From Pyrodictiaceae archaeon (GTDB taxonomy: Archaea; Thermoproteota; Thermoprotei_A; Sulfolobales; Pyrodictiaceae): 64,000 bases of DNA. Below are positions 53,795-64,000 of the stretch, in pieces. The position numbers and the translations under genes are program-made. The stretch spans positions 54,913 to 118,912 of the forward strand of contig JALTZF010000098.1 in the NCBI GenBank assembly GCA_027046265.1. The letters are read 5' to 3'. The notes below the pieces were generated by a model. It searched no databases. It saw only the letters and a program-made list of their open reading frames with translations, and was not told the origin of the DNA. Within the stretch, counting starts at the first letter, position 1. Each line of letters begins with the position of its first letter.

Positions 53795-54238
53795 GTGATC
53801 TATGGTTTGGTCGAAATAAGGCTCACAGCTGAAGAGATGAGGTATATAGCCTTACTACAGGACTTGACTGGAGCCATAGCAAGAGACTGCATTGTAGATA
53901 ATGACAATAACAAGATAATATTTGTTGTAAGGCCCGGAGATGCCGGGAGAGCCATAGGGCGTAGAGGGTCAAACGTTGCTAGGCTAAGACGGGTTTTAGG
54001 CAAGGATATTGAAGTAATAGAATATGCCAACGATCTTGAGTCAATGGTCAAGAACATTTTTACACCAGCAAGAATACTAGGCATACGATTAGTTGAGAGA
54101 AATGGTAGGAAAATTCTCTATGTTACAGTAGACCCTAATGACAAAGGTAAAGCTATAGGCAGGGGTGGACGCAAAGTTGCCACAGCACGCATATTACTGA
54201 AAAGGTACTTTGACATAGACGACATAAAAATAAGGTAG
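53795..54238 (+). CDS. nusA: NusA-like KH-domain protein
   Basis: Two KH GxxG signatures (AIGRRGSN, AIGRGGRK); position after L30e. Confidence 0.93.
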   Translation: MIYGLVEIRLTAEEMRYIALLQDLTGAIARDCIVDNDNNKIIFVVRPGDAGRAIGRRGSNVARLRRVLGKDIEVIEYANDLESMVKNIFTPARILGIRLVERNGRKILYVTVDPNDKGKAIGRGGRKVATARILLKRYFDIDDIKIR

Positions 54239-54270
54239 TCTGTCTAGCTGAATATGACACAAAATAGGGG

Positions 54271-54723
54271 GTGCCACGCGTGACAGGTAAGAAGTCCCCA
54301 AGCGGTATGTTTGCTGCAAGAAAGCTCCGTAGGAAAAGACTTAAATTCCGTTGGAGTGAGAGAGAATTCAAGATACGTATGCTAGGCCTCAAGAAAAAGT
54401 ACGATCCACTAGAAGGAGCACCCATGGCTCGTGGTATAGTGCTTGAAAAAGTAGGTGTTGAAGCTAGACAGCCTAACTCCGCTGTACGTAAATGTGTACG
54501 CGTACAGTTAGTGAAGAACGGACGCGTAGTCACAGCTTTTGTCCCAGGAGACGGAGGCTTATTAGTAGTAGATGAGCATGACGAGGTACTCATTGAAGGT
54601 ATAGGCGGTCCACGCGGTCGTTCAATGGGAGACATCCCAGGAGTACGCTATAGAGTTGTCACAGTCAACGGCGTGTCGTTAAAAGCGATACTTGAAGGTC
54701 GGAAACAAAAACCACAGCGCTGA
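54271..54723 (+). CDS. rps12: Ribosomal protein S12
   Basis: [28 protein letters not shown]. Confidence 0.97.
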   Translation: MPRVTGKKSPSGMFAARKLRRKRLKFRWSEREFKIRMLGLKKKYDPLEGAPMARGIVLEKVGVEARQPNSAVRKCVRVQLVKNGRVVTAFVPGDGGLLVVDEHDEVLIEGIGGPRGRSMGDIPGVRYRVVTVNGVSLKAILEGRKQKPQR

Positions 54724-54935
54724 TCTCTCTAACATAATCTCCGAAATATTGATTATTTATTAGTCATTATTAGCATCCTCACATAGCATGGCAAGTATTT
54801 CACTGTTCAGTCGTCCTTCAAATTTATGAGAAAGTACTTTCTGCTAGTTCTGGGCTAGGCGATATTAAGGGGCTAGAGGACTAGAGGGGTATCTGGACTA
54901 TTTTACAAAGCCTAGCAGAAGGGTGTGATAAGGTT

Positions 54936-55442
54936 TTGCCGCCACCTAGAGACAAGGATGTATTATTAGAAGCACGCAATGTATCAGCTATGTTACTCCC
55001 CACAACACCTGGTATGCCCTCTATACCAGTCATAGTTCTGGAGCTTGAGGACGGGAGAGAGTTTACCCTCTATAATGTGCCTTACGAGATTATTGTAGCC
55101 ATAAATAAGCTAAGGTCAGACGAGGAATTTCGGCTTGGCGAACGAGAGTCTATTTTCGAGGTGTTAGTTGATTTCAGAGACTCAATGAAAGGCATCGGAG
55201 AAATTATTGAACACGTCATTATTGACGAGATAGATTATAGGACATCACTATACACAGCCAAGGTATTCTTTAATCTTGGCGGCATATCAATGACACGAAA
55301 AATGATACCCAGTCACGCCATCTTCCTCGCTCTACTATATAATAGGCCAATTTATGTTTCTAAGAGTCTTGTAGATCAGCAAGAGGAGTTTGAACATAGT
55401 TTAAGAAGTGAAGGAGAAGAGTGGGACGAGGAAGAAGAGTGA
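54936..55442 (+). CDS. DUF151/bifunctional nuclease-like protein
   Basis: PVIVLELEDGREFTLYNVPYEIIVAINK...RKMIPSHAIFLALLYNRPIYVS. Confidence 0.7.
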   Translation: MPPPRDKDVLLEARNVSAMLLPTTPGMPSIPVIVLELEDGREFTLYNVPYEIIVAINKLRSDEEFRLGERESIFEVLVDFRDSMKGIGEIIEHVIIDEIDYRTSLYTAKVFFNLGGISMTRKMIPSHAIFLALLYNRPIYVSKSLVDQQEEFEHSLRSEGEEWDEEEE

Positions 55443-55523
55443 CTATATATTATATTGAGAATGAAAAGGGAAAGCTTTGTTTTACCCCCTCTCCTATAGA
55501 CAGGAGGCTATGGGTGAAGATTA

Positions 55524-56129
55524 GTGGCATCAGCATCTGAGGAGAAAGTGACAGGTATCGACCCAGCACGTATCAAGTTATTTGGTAAGTGGAGCTTTGA
55601 GGGTATAGAGATACGTGACCCTGGTTTAAAGAGGTATATTAGTCTAAAACCAGTGTACTTACCACATACAGGCGGAAGACACGAACACAGACGTTTTGGT
55701 AAATCCGAGGTCCCCATAGTTGAGAGGCTAATAAATAAGCTAATGCGGCCAGGACGTAATATGGGAAAGAAGCATCTAACTTATAATATTGTCAAACAAG
55801 CATTCGAACTCATACACTTGAAAACTGGTGAGAACCCTCTGCAGATCCTTGTACGTGCAATTGAGAATTCTGCACCCCGTGAAGACGTTACAAGAATAAT
55901 GTATGGCGGTATAACGTACTTTGTTTCAGTTGATGTTGCACCACAACATCGTGTCGATATAGCGCTCAAGCATTTAACTGAAGGAGCTAGGATGTGTGCC
56001 TTTAATAATCCAAAGCCTATTGAAGAATGTCTTGCTGACGAGATAATAGCAGCTGCAAATGGCGATAGCAGGAGTTATGCTATTAGGAGAAAGGAGGAAA
56101 TAGAGCGCATAGCTCTAAGCAGCAGGTAA
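55524..56129 (+). CDS. rps7: Ribosomal protein S7
   Basis: [39 protein letters not shown]. Confidence 0.97.
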   Translation: MASASEEKVTGIDPARIKLFGKWSFEGIEIRDPGLKRYISLKPVYLPHTGGRHEHRRFGKSEVPIVERLINKLMRPGRNMGKKHLTYNIVKQAFELIHLKTGENPLQILVRAIENSAPREDVTRIMYGGITYFVSVDVAPQHRVDIALKHLTEGARMCAFNNPKPIEECLADEIIAAANGDSRSYAIRRKEEIERIALSSR

Positions 56130-56167
56130 CATTGCTTCATACACACTCTATATATACTCTACACTAA

Positions 56168-56177
56168 ACCTTTATAA
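56168..56177 (+). promoter_or_regulatory. Putative TATA box for EF-1alpha
   Basis: AACCTTTATAAG in the S7-EF1A gap, about 70 bp upstream of the start. Confidence 0.4.
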
Positions 56178-56245
56178 GACCTGCCTAGCTGAAGGTGGTT
56201 TCTCGGCAAAAGTAGAGGCGGTAAGCTCGTATGAGGTGAATGTGT

Positions 56246-57559
56246 ATGAGCCAGCAGAAGACTCACTTGAACCTCGTTGTGATAGGCCACGTAGACCACG
56301 GCAAAAGCACACTGGTAGGCCACTTACTATTCCGTCTAGGATTCGTTGACGAGAAGACACTACGCCAACTTGAAGATGAAGCTAAAAAGAAGGGCAAGGA
56401 GTCATTCAAGTTCGCATGGCTCATGGACAGACTCAAGGAAGAGCGTGAGCGTGGTCTAACAATAGACCTAAGCTTCGTAAAGTTCGAGACAAAGAAATAC
56501 TACTTTACCATAATTGACGCTCCTGGCCATAGAGACTTCATAAAGAACATGATTACTGGTGCAAGTCAGGCTGACGCAGCAATACTGGTAGTCTCTGCAA
56601 GGAAAGGCGAATTTGAGGCTGGCATGAGTGCTGAGGGCCAAACTCGTGAGCACCTAATACTAGCAAAGACAATGGGTATCGACCAGATAATAGTGGCTAT
56701 AAACAAGATGGATGCACCAGATGTACAGTACAGTAAGCAGAGGTATGAACAGATAGTAGCAATCCTAAAGAAGTTCATGAAGGGTCTAGGCTACAAAGTC
56801 GACGAGATACCATACATACCAGTCTCAGCTTGGACTGGTGAGAACCTGATAGAGAGAAGCCCCAATATGCCATGGTACAATGGCCCAACACTAGTGGAAG
56901 CATTGGACAGTCTAAAGCCACCAGCAAAACCTGTTGACAAGCCACTAAGAATACCAATACAGAACGTTTACACCATACCTGGTGTAGGCACAGTACCAGT
57001 AGGCCGAGTCGAGACAGGCGTGCTAAAGGTCGGCGACAAGGTAGTATTCATGCCACCTGGAGTCACAGGCGAAGTCAGAAGCATAGAGATGCACCACCAG
57101 CCAATACAGCAGGCAGAGCCAGGAGACAACATAGGCTTCAACGTACGTGGTGTGTCAAAGAGGGACATTAAGCGCGGCGATGTAGCAGGCCACCTCGACA
57201 AACCTCCCACAGTAGCAGAAGAGTTCACAGCACGCATATTCGTAATATGGCACCCAAGCGCTATAACAGTAGGCTACACCCCCGTAATACACGCACACAC
57301 AGCAAGCATAGCATGCAGGATAGTTGAGATACAAGCAAAACTTGACCCAAGAACAGGCCAAGTAGTAGAAAAGAACCCACAATTCCTAAAGATGGGAGAT
57401 GCAGCAATAGTAAAGTTTAAGCCAATAAAGCCAATGGTCATAGAGAAGTATAGTGAGTTCCCACAACTAGGCCGCTTCGCAATGAGAGATATGGGTAAGA
57501 CAGTTGGTATTGGCGTAGTAGTTGATGTAAAGCCAGCTAAGGTAGAGATAAGGAAGTAA
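56246..57559 (+). CDS. tuf: Translation elongation factor 1-alpha
   Basis: [43 protein letters not shown]. Confidence 0.99.
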   Translation: MSQQKTHLNLVVIGHVDHGKSTLVGHLLFRLGFVDEKTLRQLEDEAKKKGKESFKFAWLMDRLKEERERGLTIDLSFVKFETKKYYFTIIDAPGHRDFIKNMITGASQADAAILVVSARKGEFEAGMSAEGQTREHLILAKTMGIDQIIVAINKMDAPDVQYSKQRYEQIVAILKKFMKGLGYKVDEIPYIPVSAWTGENLIERSPNMPWYNGPTLVEALDSLKPPAKPVDKPLRIPIQNVYTIPGVGTVPVGRVETGVLKVGDKVVFMPPGVTGEVRSIEMHHQPIQQAEPGDNIGFNVRGVSKRDIKRGDVAGHLDKPPTVAEEFTARIFVIWHPSAITVGYTPVIHAHTASIACRIVEIQAKLDPRTGQVVEKNPQFLKMGDAAIVKFKPIKPMVIEKYSEFPQLGRFAMRDMGKTVGIGVVVDVKPAKVEIRK

Positions 57560-57777
57560 ACCATAAACACGCTATGTTTTACTAGGAGTAAGTAGGGAAA
57601 GGACAACACCATAATCTTTTACATTCTTGACTCGTACTTCTTCACACGTAGCTACCCTCCTATCCCTGCCTGATACTAGCCTATAACCGCAGATTATTTC
57701 TTAGTAAACTAGTTCACTCTTATAAAAGACAAAAGACCTGTAGGAACTCGTAGAAAAAGTTTAATATGGTGGTCTAA

Positions 57778-58641
57778 ATGCCCGCAAGAGGAGTTATGCC
57801 GAATATCAAAAAGCCATGCAGAGTCATCGCTATAGTTAGTGGTGGACCAGACAGTTTTGGGTACATGGTTCGTTGGCTATCAGAAGGATGTAAGGTTCAT
57901 GTATTAAGTTTTAACTATGGTCAGAAGGGCTCCAAGGAGCTGAAAGTGGTCAAAGACCTGGTGGCTAAGGTTAGTGAACTGGCAAAGGAAAAGCATTGGG
58001 GAAAAATAGTAGAGCACAAAATCATAGATATAAGTTTCATGAAGAACTTATGGCCAAAGACCCAGCTTACAGATGAGTCTGTAAAAGTTGAAGAAACATA
58101 CCAGCCAACTGTAGTTGTACCAATACGTAACGTCGTAATGCTATCAATAGCGTCCGCCTACGCATTTAGCTTGCTTGAGTTGTACCCAAACGAAAACGTC
58201 TACGTAGTTTATGGCTCACATTATTATGATATAAAACCCAGAGAAGATACTTGGGAGCCTTTATACCCTGACTGTAGCCCGGAATGTATTGAGACGCTGC
58301 AGACAGCACTTCGAGTATGTCACTTCAGAGGGTCACGACGTCTAGAGATATGGAGCCCCGCGAGAGAGGGACTTACAAAGACAGAGAACCTTAAGAGGAC
58401 ATATGGGCTTGTAGGGAACTTGGTATATGAGACATGGAGTTGTTATTTAAGCGGTAAATATCATTGTGGACGTTGTGAAAGCTGTAAAAATAGGCATGAT
58501 GCGTTTAGAGAGGCTGGAATACCAGATTGCACCCTCTATGAGTACCCGCCAGGCAACCCTGAGGACTTTATAGCGATAGGCGACGCCTATGTGCATAAGA
58601 GCTGCAAATGGATTTTAGAAAAAAGAAAAGATCTAGACTAA
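57778..58641 (+). CDS. queC: 7-cyano-7-deazaguanine synthase (QueC)
   Basis: [13 protein letters not shown]-loop, [32 protein letters not shown]. Confidence 0.9.
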   Translation: MPARGVMPNIKKPCRVIAIVSGGPDSFGYMVRWLSEGCKVHVLSFNYGQKGSKELKVVKDLVAKVSELAKEKHWGKIVEHKIIDISFMKNLWPKTQLTDESVKVEETYQPTVVVPIRNVVMLSIASAYAFSLLELYPNENVYVVYGSHYYDIKPREDTWEPLYPDCSPECIETLQTALRVCHFRGSRRLEIWSPAREGLTKTENLKRTYGLVGNLVYETWSCYLSGKYHCGRCESCKNRHDAFREAGIPDCTLYEYPPGNPEDFIAIGDAYVHKSCKWILEKRKDLD

Positions 58642-58818
58642 CTTACAGGAAAACAGTAAGTATCATAATGGGAACTGCAATACTATGTTTAGTTTTAATC
58701 TAGAACTTATTTGTATACTATAGTAACTGTTAATATGCACTACATAGTATTGCTTATTATACAAGGAGAGCATTTACAGTACCTTAGAGACAACTCACTA
58801 AGAATATGGTGTTAAAGA

Positions 58819-59580
58819 GTGATATCTGGCATCCCACCGCGCCCCGACCATGGCGCCGTATTTGCATCACTAGCTACCGCACTACTATTATATTTAGCGG
58901 GTGCCAGCACAATAGCAATATTCTTTGTATCATTCATTATAGGTATGCTATCACTTCCTTTACTTCTAATGGCACGAGAGATCGTGCTATTTAAGGCAAG
59001 AAAGATCCTAACACCAGAGCAAGCAGGATTAGTTGCTGAATGGATCCAAGAGGCAGGTTCGTCAATTGGCCATAAAAACGTTGTTGTATTGTATGCTTTC
59101 CGGAAAGGCTATAACTTACAAGTTGTACAACTTGGTGGTATGATTGACAAGGAAGAGGCACAGTTAGGGTTATTACAATTAATGCATAGAGCTGCTTGGA
59201 GCGCCATGCCTGTTGCTGGCCGCTCAATTAAGGGAGCCCTTATAGTTGCTGTTCCTGCAAGAATTATGGAGCTTTTTTATACATTAGCTGGGAAAAGTAG
59301 ACATGGCGTGTACATTAGGGCTACCTCAACTAACCACATAAGACTCGTCTATGGCCTTTTGAAGGAGATGGTGCGTGCTGCCCACAAAAATATAGACAGA
59401 GTCTACGTAGCGTATATGGCTACGAAAGCTTTAACAAATATGATTGTAAGAGGGTGGCTTCGCTTCAGCGACCTCATTATTGATAAGATAGACGAGATTA
59501 TCCCCCCTGAACCTTACTGGGTAAGGAACAAAGTCAGAATGCAGTTGGCGCAGGAGGCTACTTATAGTGTTGAACCGTAA
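58819..59580 (+). CDS. Hypothetical membrane-anchored protein
   Basis: Two N-terminal hydrophobic segments, soluble C-terminus; 253 aa. Confidence 0.55.
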   Translation: MISGIPPRPDHGAVFASLATALLLYLAGASTIAIFFVSFIIGMLSLPLLLMAREIVLFKARKILTPEQAGLVAEWIQEAGSSIGHKNVVVLYAFRKGYNLQVVQLGGMIDKEEAQLGLLQLMHRAAWSAMPVAGRSIKGALIVAVPARIMELFYTLAGKSRHGVYIRATSTNHIRLVYGLLKEMVRAAHKNIDRVYVAYMATKALTNMIVRGWLRFSDLIIDKIDEIIPPEPYWVRNKVRMQLAQEATYSVEP

Positions 59581-59842
59581 TAAACCGTAATATGCAGTGA
59601 TGGAAGCCATTCCATAATTACGCCAGAGTTCTCAAAATGTGCTTAGAGAATTTCTCTCTGAAGTCTCACTATGACATATTAGTTTAAGGGTTTCAGCTTA
59701 GACAAGAAGAAGTTCATCACTGTTAGTTAGGGATACGACTTCTTTTGGGAGCTTACGGATGCAACTCTTCTCAAGTGGATATTAATTGATTTCGGGCCAT
59801 TATGTTTATAATTGGAGACAACAATATCACTGGTGTAGTGAG

Positions 59843-60442
59843 ATGTATTACCAGATATGTATTGGCGGAATTGATGATGGTTTCTTTAATAAGTCATGGA
59901 AGTATACCTCAGCTGTACTTGCTATACATTGTTACAAAGACAACTCTTTATGCCCGTGCAGAGTGTACCTGGATCGTTTTACTGTTGACGGTATGGATGC
60001 AACAGATGTTATAGTATCGCTTGTCAGGAAGGCTTTGAGAGATATAAGCAATTTACGTATGTTACTACTTGATACACCTATATTTGCAGGATTTAATGTC
60101 GCTGAGCCATGGAGCATATATGATAGGACAAGTATTCCTATTGTGGTTGTCGTATGGTATCAACCCAATAGAGATGCTGTTGAAAGAGCCCTAAGACTGC
60201 ACTTTGAAGATTGGAAAGTAAGACTCGCGATATTAGATCGTGTGTGGAGAGATTTAAAGAAGGTAATATGCCCTCGAGGCGAATTGTTTATAGCGAGTTA
60301 CGGTGTAGACTACATAAGTGCATGGAAGGAGATTTGCAAGTTACAACTTTATACACGACAACCAGAACCTCTTTACACTGCCCATATGTTTGCATCAATA
60401 GTTTCTAAACGAGGAGCTAACATCCTAAGAGCTAAACAATAG
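59843..60442 (+). CDS. DUF99 family protein (EndoV-related fold)
   Basis: IGGIDDGFF, FTVDGMDATDVI, LRMLLLDTPIFAGFNVAEP, IPIVVVVWYQPN..VERALRLHFEDW. Confidence 0.8.
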   Translation: MYYQICIGGIDDGFFNKSWKYTSAVLAIHCYKDNSLCPCRVYLDRFTVDGMDATDVIVSLVRKALRDISNLRMLLLDTPIFAGFNVAEPWSIYDRTSIPIVVVVWYQPNRDAVERALRLHFEDWKVRLAILDRVWRDLKKVICPRGELFIASYGVDYISAWKEICKLQLYTRQPEPLYTAHMFASIVSKRGANILRAKQ

Positions 60443-60700
60443 CGATCAAGGCTAAGGACTAAGCCTAATTACATAGAAACTAGAGATTATGTTCGCGAGA
60501 ACTTCATACAAAATAAGGTTAAAGTTAATAGCTAATAACATTATCAGATAACTTACTAGAAGATACACTGACCTCAATACTTTCCAGCACTATAGTACAC
60601 CAAGTTATATTGATAATTATAGAAGATAAAAGAGAGCTTGCCTATTAAGTAGCTAGCATTATTATGCTTAATATAAGCAATAGAAATCTATCCAGGTAGA

Positions 60701-61426
60701 CTACGGCTGGTAAAGTCTTCTATTCTCCTCTATATATTCTAGTAAATCTTTTTCTTTAAGGCTATAGCGCCGTGTAGGTTTTCCTACAGGCATAACGTAT
60801 AACGGCTCTTCGTCAGTGCGCAAGCCAGCAATGCTCTTTACTTGTTCATCCTTAAAGGCGCCTACAGCGACAGTCCCTAAACCTAGAGCTGTCGCTTGAA
60901 GATAGAGGTTCTGGCTTGCATGCCCAACCTCCATTATTACATAACGTCTTCCTCTCTCACCATAATATCCTGTAGTTCTCTCATAAATTGCCGCGATGAT
61001 TATGTTTACTGGTGCACGTAATACCCAGGCTTGTCTTAGACACGCTTTATACAATTCTCTTATCAGATTTCCTCGCTTTACCAATAATATGCTATGTGTA
61101 TAGGGATCATAACGGTAAGAGCCTGGATCGAGGAAGCCATTGCTTGTCCTTACACTATTTGGCTTAACAATGACATATATTACTAGGGGAAATGTAGCTC
61201 CAGCGCTAGGTGTCGTCTTGAATCCATGCTTGGGCTCTGTGACACCATATGTTGCCCATAGTAGTTGTGATAGCTCATTTAATGTCAATGGTTCACTACT
61301 ATACTCACGTATCGATCTCCGCATCGCCAATACCTTTTCGAAGCTTATCCTACCATCAAGCTTAGGTGGCGGTAAATATATGACAGCATGCTCCTGGTTT
61401 TCTTGCGCAGCTATAGTCTCAGCCAT
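60701..61426 (-). CDS. Nitroreductase / SagB-type dehydrogenase family
   Basis: RRSIREYSSEPLTLNELSQLLWATYGVT, TTPSAGATFPLVIYV, EVGHASQNLYLQATALGLGTVAVGAF. Confidence 0.92.
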   Translation of the reverse strand: MAETIAAQENQEHAVIYLPPPKLDGRISFEKVLAMRRSIREYSSEPLTLNELSQLLWATYGVTEPKHGFKTTPSAGATFPLVIYVIVKPNSVRTSNGFLDPGSYRYDPYTHSILLVKRGNLIRELYKACLRQAWVLRAPVNIIIAAIYERTTGYYGERGRRYVIMEVGHASQNLYLQATALGLGTVAVGAFKDEQVKSIAGLRTDEEPLYVMPVGKPTRRYSLKEKDLLEYIEENRRLYQP

Positions 61427-61623
61427 TGTTTAACACCCTTCAATTATAAATTAAATATGTGCACATTCTAGTAAAATTATTTCCGTTAAGCTTCCCATTA
61501 AACTTTTGTATGGACTAGAAACATGATATATAGCTTCTACTTGTGTATTCGGGGGTATAATTTACATGTTGTATAGTTAAAAGAGTAGACCCTAACATGC
61601 CTGAAGGAAGAGTAGAAATTTGT

Positions 61624-63021
61624 TTAAACCTTGGGAGGGCTTAAACCCAGTCTCCTCATTAATAGTCTCGCAGCTATTATTAGTGGGTCCCAGACCGGAT
61701 TTGTTAGAGGCATGTAGCCTATGTCATCGAAGAATAGGTCCCATACAGTTGCTTTCTTCATTAATAGTGTTGCTACTATGTTTATCCGCCAGAAAGCCGT
61801 CTCATCACCTATAGCTTGTGCACCAAGCAACCTACCTGTCTTGGCGTCGGCTATAACTTTAAGTACTATTTTTCTCCCACTACCAACATACCTCGCTTTG
61901 GTATTTGCTTCAAGTATAGCTGCAACAGCTTCGTATCCCGCTCCTACCGCCTCCCTCTCCGTTAATCCTGTGCTCGCAAGAAAGACCCCGAAGGCTGAAG
62001 TGACATTAGTACGCACCACACCAGGGAACCTTACTTTAGCGCCAGCTATATTTGAGCCAGCAACAAACCCCATCTTGTTAGCTACAGGCGCTAGTGGAGC
62101 CCATATACGCTTCCCAGTTACTAGATCTGTTGTCTCAACAGAATCGCCAACAGCGTATACTTCAGCATAGTTTGTCTGTAAATACTCGTTTACCCAGATA
62201 GCGCCCGTCTCTCCTATCTTAATACCCGCCTTCTCAGCTAGCCTTGTCTCCGGCGCTATTCCTGGTGCTAAAATAAAGGCATCAGCTTCGATGCTGTCAC
62301 CATTGTCTAAGACGGCTCTACGAACTTTTTCGCCCTCAACTTCAAACGTCTTTGCGGGCTGGCCGAGGCGGAGCTGTACACCATTACTCTCTAGAGCTGA
62401 TATTATTGGGTCCTTCATGTCTTCATCAAATGCTTTAGAGAGAGGGTACTCGTGTTTACCAACAATTGTTACTGCGCGTCCTAACTGTCTTATGTTCTCT
62501 GCAAGCTCATAAGATATGTAGCCATCTCCTACAAGCACGACATGTTTTACATGGTTACGCGCTATATAGCTTCTAATCCTTTCAGCATCATCGAGACTGT
62601 GTAGAGTGAACACGTTTTCGTAGTCCAGAAATTCCCTCCACTCTCCCGGGATGCGTGGACGTGCACCAGTAGCCAGGACAAGGTAGTCATATTCATACCA
62701 TCCGCTATTACCGTTCTTCTCTTGGAAATAAAGCCTCTTGTTTCCAACATCTATCTCTACAACTTCTGTAGAAAGCCTAACCCTTATCCCACGTTTTTCG
62801 GTGAACTCGCTGAGAGGATAATGTAGAAGATCCTCTAGGTGTTTTACCCTAAACCCTACATAGTATGGTGTGCCGCATAAAGCAAAACTGATCCATCTAT
62901 CGCGTTCAAACACTACTACTTCAGCTTTATCTCTTAGTAGCCTCTTTACTCTACTAGCTGTAGCCATTCCAGCTGCTCCACCACCAACCACGGCTACGCG
63001 CATGACCATACTCAACACCAT
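61624..63021 (-). CDS. FAD-dependent pyridine nucleotide-disulfide oxidoreductase (CoA-disulfide reductase/NADH oxidase type)
   Basis: VAVVGGGAAGMATA, ISFALCGTPYYVG active-site Cys, ATGARPRIPG, VYAVGDSVE. Confidence 0.92.
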   Translation of the reverse strand: MVLSMVMRVAVVGGGAAGMATASRVKRLLRDKAEVVVFERDRWISFALCGTPYYVGFRVKHLEDLLHYPLSEFTEKRGIRVRLSTEVVEIDVGNKRLYFQEKNGNSGWYEYDYLVLATGARPRIPGEWREFLDYENVFTLHSLDDAERIRSYIARNHVKHVVLVGDGYISYELAENIRQLGRAVTIVGKHEYPLSKAFDEDMKDPIISALESNGVQLRLGQPAKTFEVEGEKVRRAVLDNGDSIEADAFILAPGIAPETRLAEKAGIKIGETGAIWVNEYLQTNYAEVYAVGDSVETTDLVTGKRIWAPLAPVANKMGFVAGSNIAGAKVRFPGVVRTNVTSAFGVFLASTGLTEREAVGAGYEAVAAILEANTKARYVGSGRKIVLKVIADAKTGRLLGAQAIGDETAFWRINIVATLLMKKATVWDLFFDDIGYMPLTNPVWDPLIIAARLLMRRLGLSPPKV

Positions 63022-63122
63022 TCAGTCCGTTTGTGTTAGTATTGGTTTTTAGGCTCAACGTATACACAAAACGTCCAATATTAGAAGTGGTGCCAGTAAA
63101 GTTCTTCAGTACTTTACCCTAC

Positions 63123-64000
63123 CTAAAAGAATACTCTAAGCATAAAAACCAGTAATGCAATATATATTAGTGATAAGAGGAGTCCATACTTAGCCATGGT
63201 CTTTATCCTAATCTGTCCTCCTGCAAAAACTATAGCGTTTGGGGGCGTTGAGACTGGAAGAGTCAAAGCTATAGACGAAGAGAGAGCTGCCGTGATGACA
63301 GAGTATACAATCGTGCCCCGTCCAAGATTAGATGCCAGCCCTACAGATATGATTATAGGTATTAATGCATTTGCTGAAGCAGTATTAGAAGCTACCTGGG
63401 TTAAACCCCACGTCAACATTATGAGTGCATATATAACTAGAGATGTGTGCCCAAACAATGCAACAAGCACCTCTCCCAGCCATGTCCCTGCACCACTATG
63501 GAATAAGAAGTTCCCCATTATTAGACCGCCGGCAAAGAGGAACAATGTGTCCCAATCCATTCTATTAAGTGCATCACGCCAATCAAAAAAGTGCGCATGC
63601 TCTTCTTTTTGGTCTTTTAAGCCTTTAGGTAACCCAAATAATAGTACACTAGCAAGTATTGCAGGAACAGAATCATCAGGGACTAGACTTGCAATGGGGG
63701 TTAAGACATCAACTAAACCAGCTATACCACGTATTATCCATAGTGAGACTACGAGGATGAAGGTTATGTAGAATAGTTTCTCGCGAGGTGTAACATGTTG
63801 GGGGACTTCAATCTCGAAGTATCTTCTCATAGCAGAGTATATGTCGGCACGGACTTCGACTCTGCCTATGGATAGCAGTAGGATAGCCGTCATTATGAGG
63901 AAGAATAAGAATGATATCGGGACACTAAGTCGCATCCACTCTAAGAAGCTTATTGAAGCTAATCCTTCGCTTTCAAGGTACCCTACAGCAATAAGGTTAG
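63123..64000 (-). CDS. SLC13/ArsB-NhaD superfamily transporter, partial at right edge
   Basis: Membrane protein with TQVASNTASANALIPI and SSIALTLPVSTPPNAIVFAGGQI; frame continues open upstream of ORF M to base 64000 (NLIAVGYLESEGLASISFLEW). Confidence 0.88.
   Translation of the reverse strand, partial: NLIAVGYLESEGLASISFLEWMRLSVPISFLFFLIMTAILLLSIGRVEVRADIYSAMRRYFEIEVPQHVTPREKLFYITFILVVSLWIIRGIAGLVDVLTPIASLVPDDSVPAILASVLLFGLPKGLKDQKEEHAHFFDWRDALNRMDWDTLFLFAGGLIMGNFLFHSGAGTWLGEVLVALFGHTSLVIYALIMLTWGLTQVASNTASANALIPIIISVGLASNLGRGTIVYSVITAALSSSIALTLPVSTPPNAIVFAGGQIRIKTMAKYGLLLSLIYIALLVFMLRVFF

Noticed and set aside
63196-63771. Plus-strand 191-aa ORF opposite the SLC13 transporter
   Set aside because: Shadow ORF of a clear membrane transporter gene.

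Overview
The window is a gene-dense, chromosome-like stretch of a hyperthermophilic crenarchaeon (Thermoproteota). Gene content and protein style suggest Desulfurococcales/Pyrodictiaceae-like, but that is inference. Most of it is housekeeping: the RNA polymerase/translation cluster (LSm, L37e, rpoH-B-A1-A2, L30e, NusA-like, S12, DUF151, S7, EF-1alpha), DNA ligase, a Hel308-like helicase, an archaeal TIP49/RuvBL-like AAA+ ATPase, TldD/TldE, two proteasome beta subunits, aCPSF1-type RNase, G1P dehydrogenase, RtcA, NMNAT, EndoV, a DUF99 protein, two Sun-family m5C methyltransferases, AMMECR1, FKBP and QueC. I saw no CRISPR array, intact transposase, prophage or complete tRNA/rRNA gene. The items most worth a second look are: (1) a box C/D sRNA at ~24817-24889; (2) three unexplained GC-rich, hairpin-forming intergenic islands (~4250-4475, ~7566-7664, ~20930-21055); (3) a Cas4/Dna2-like protein with Cys residues kept but nuclease motifs apparently lost; (4) a short TFB3-like TFIIB paralog divergent from a proteasome beta gene; (5) a proteasome beta paralog that appears to have Ala where the catalytic Thr1 should be, alongside a canonical one; (6) an ABC importer pair with no ATPase gene nearby. 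I found no convincing complete novel multi-gene system. All calls come from reading the sequence and supplied ORFs; no database search was run.
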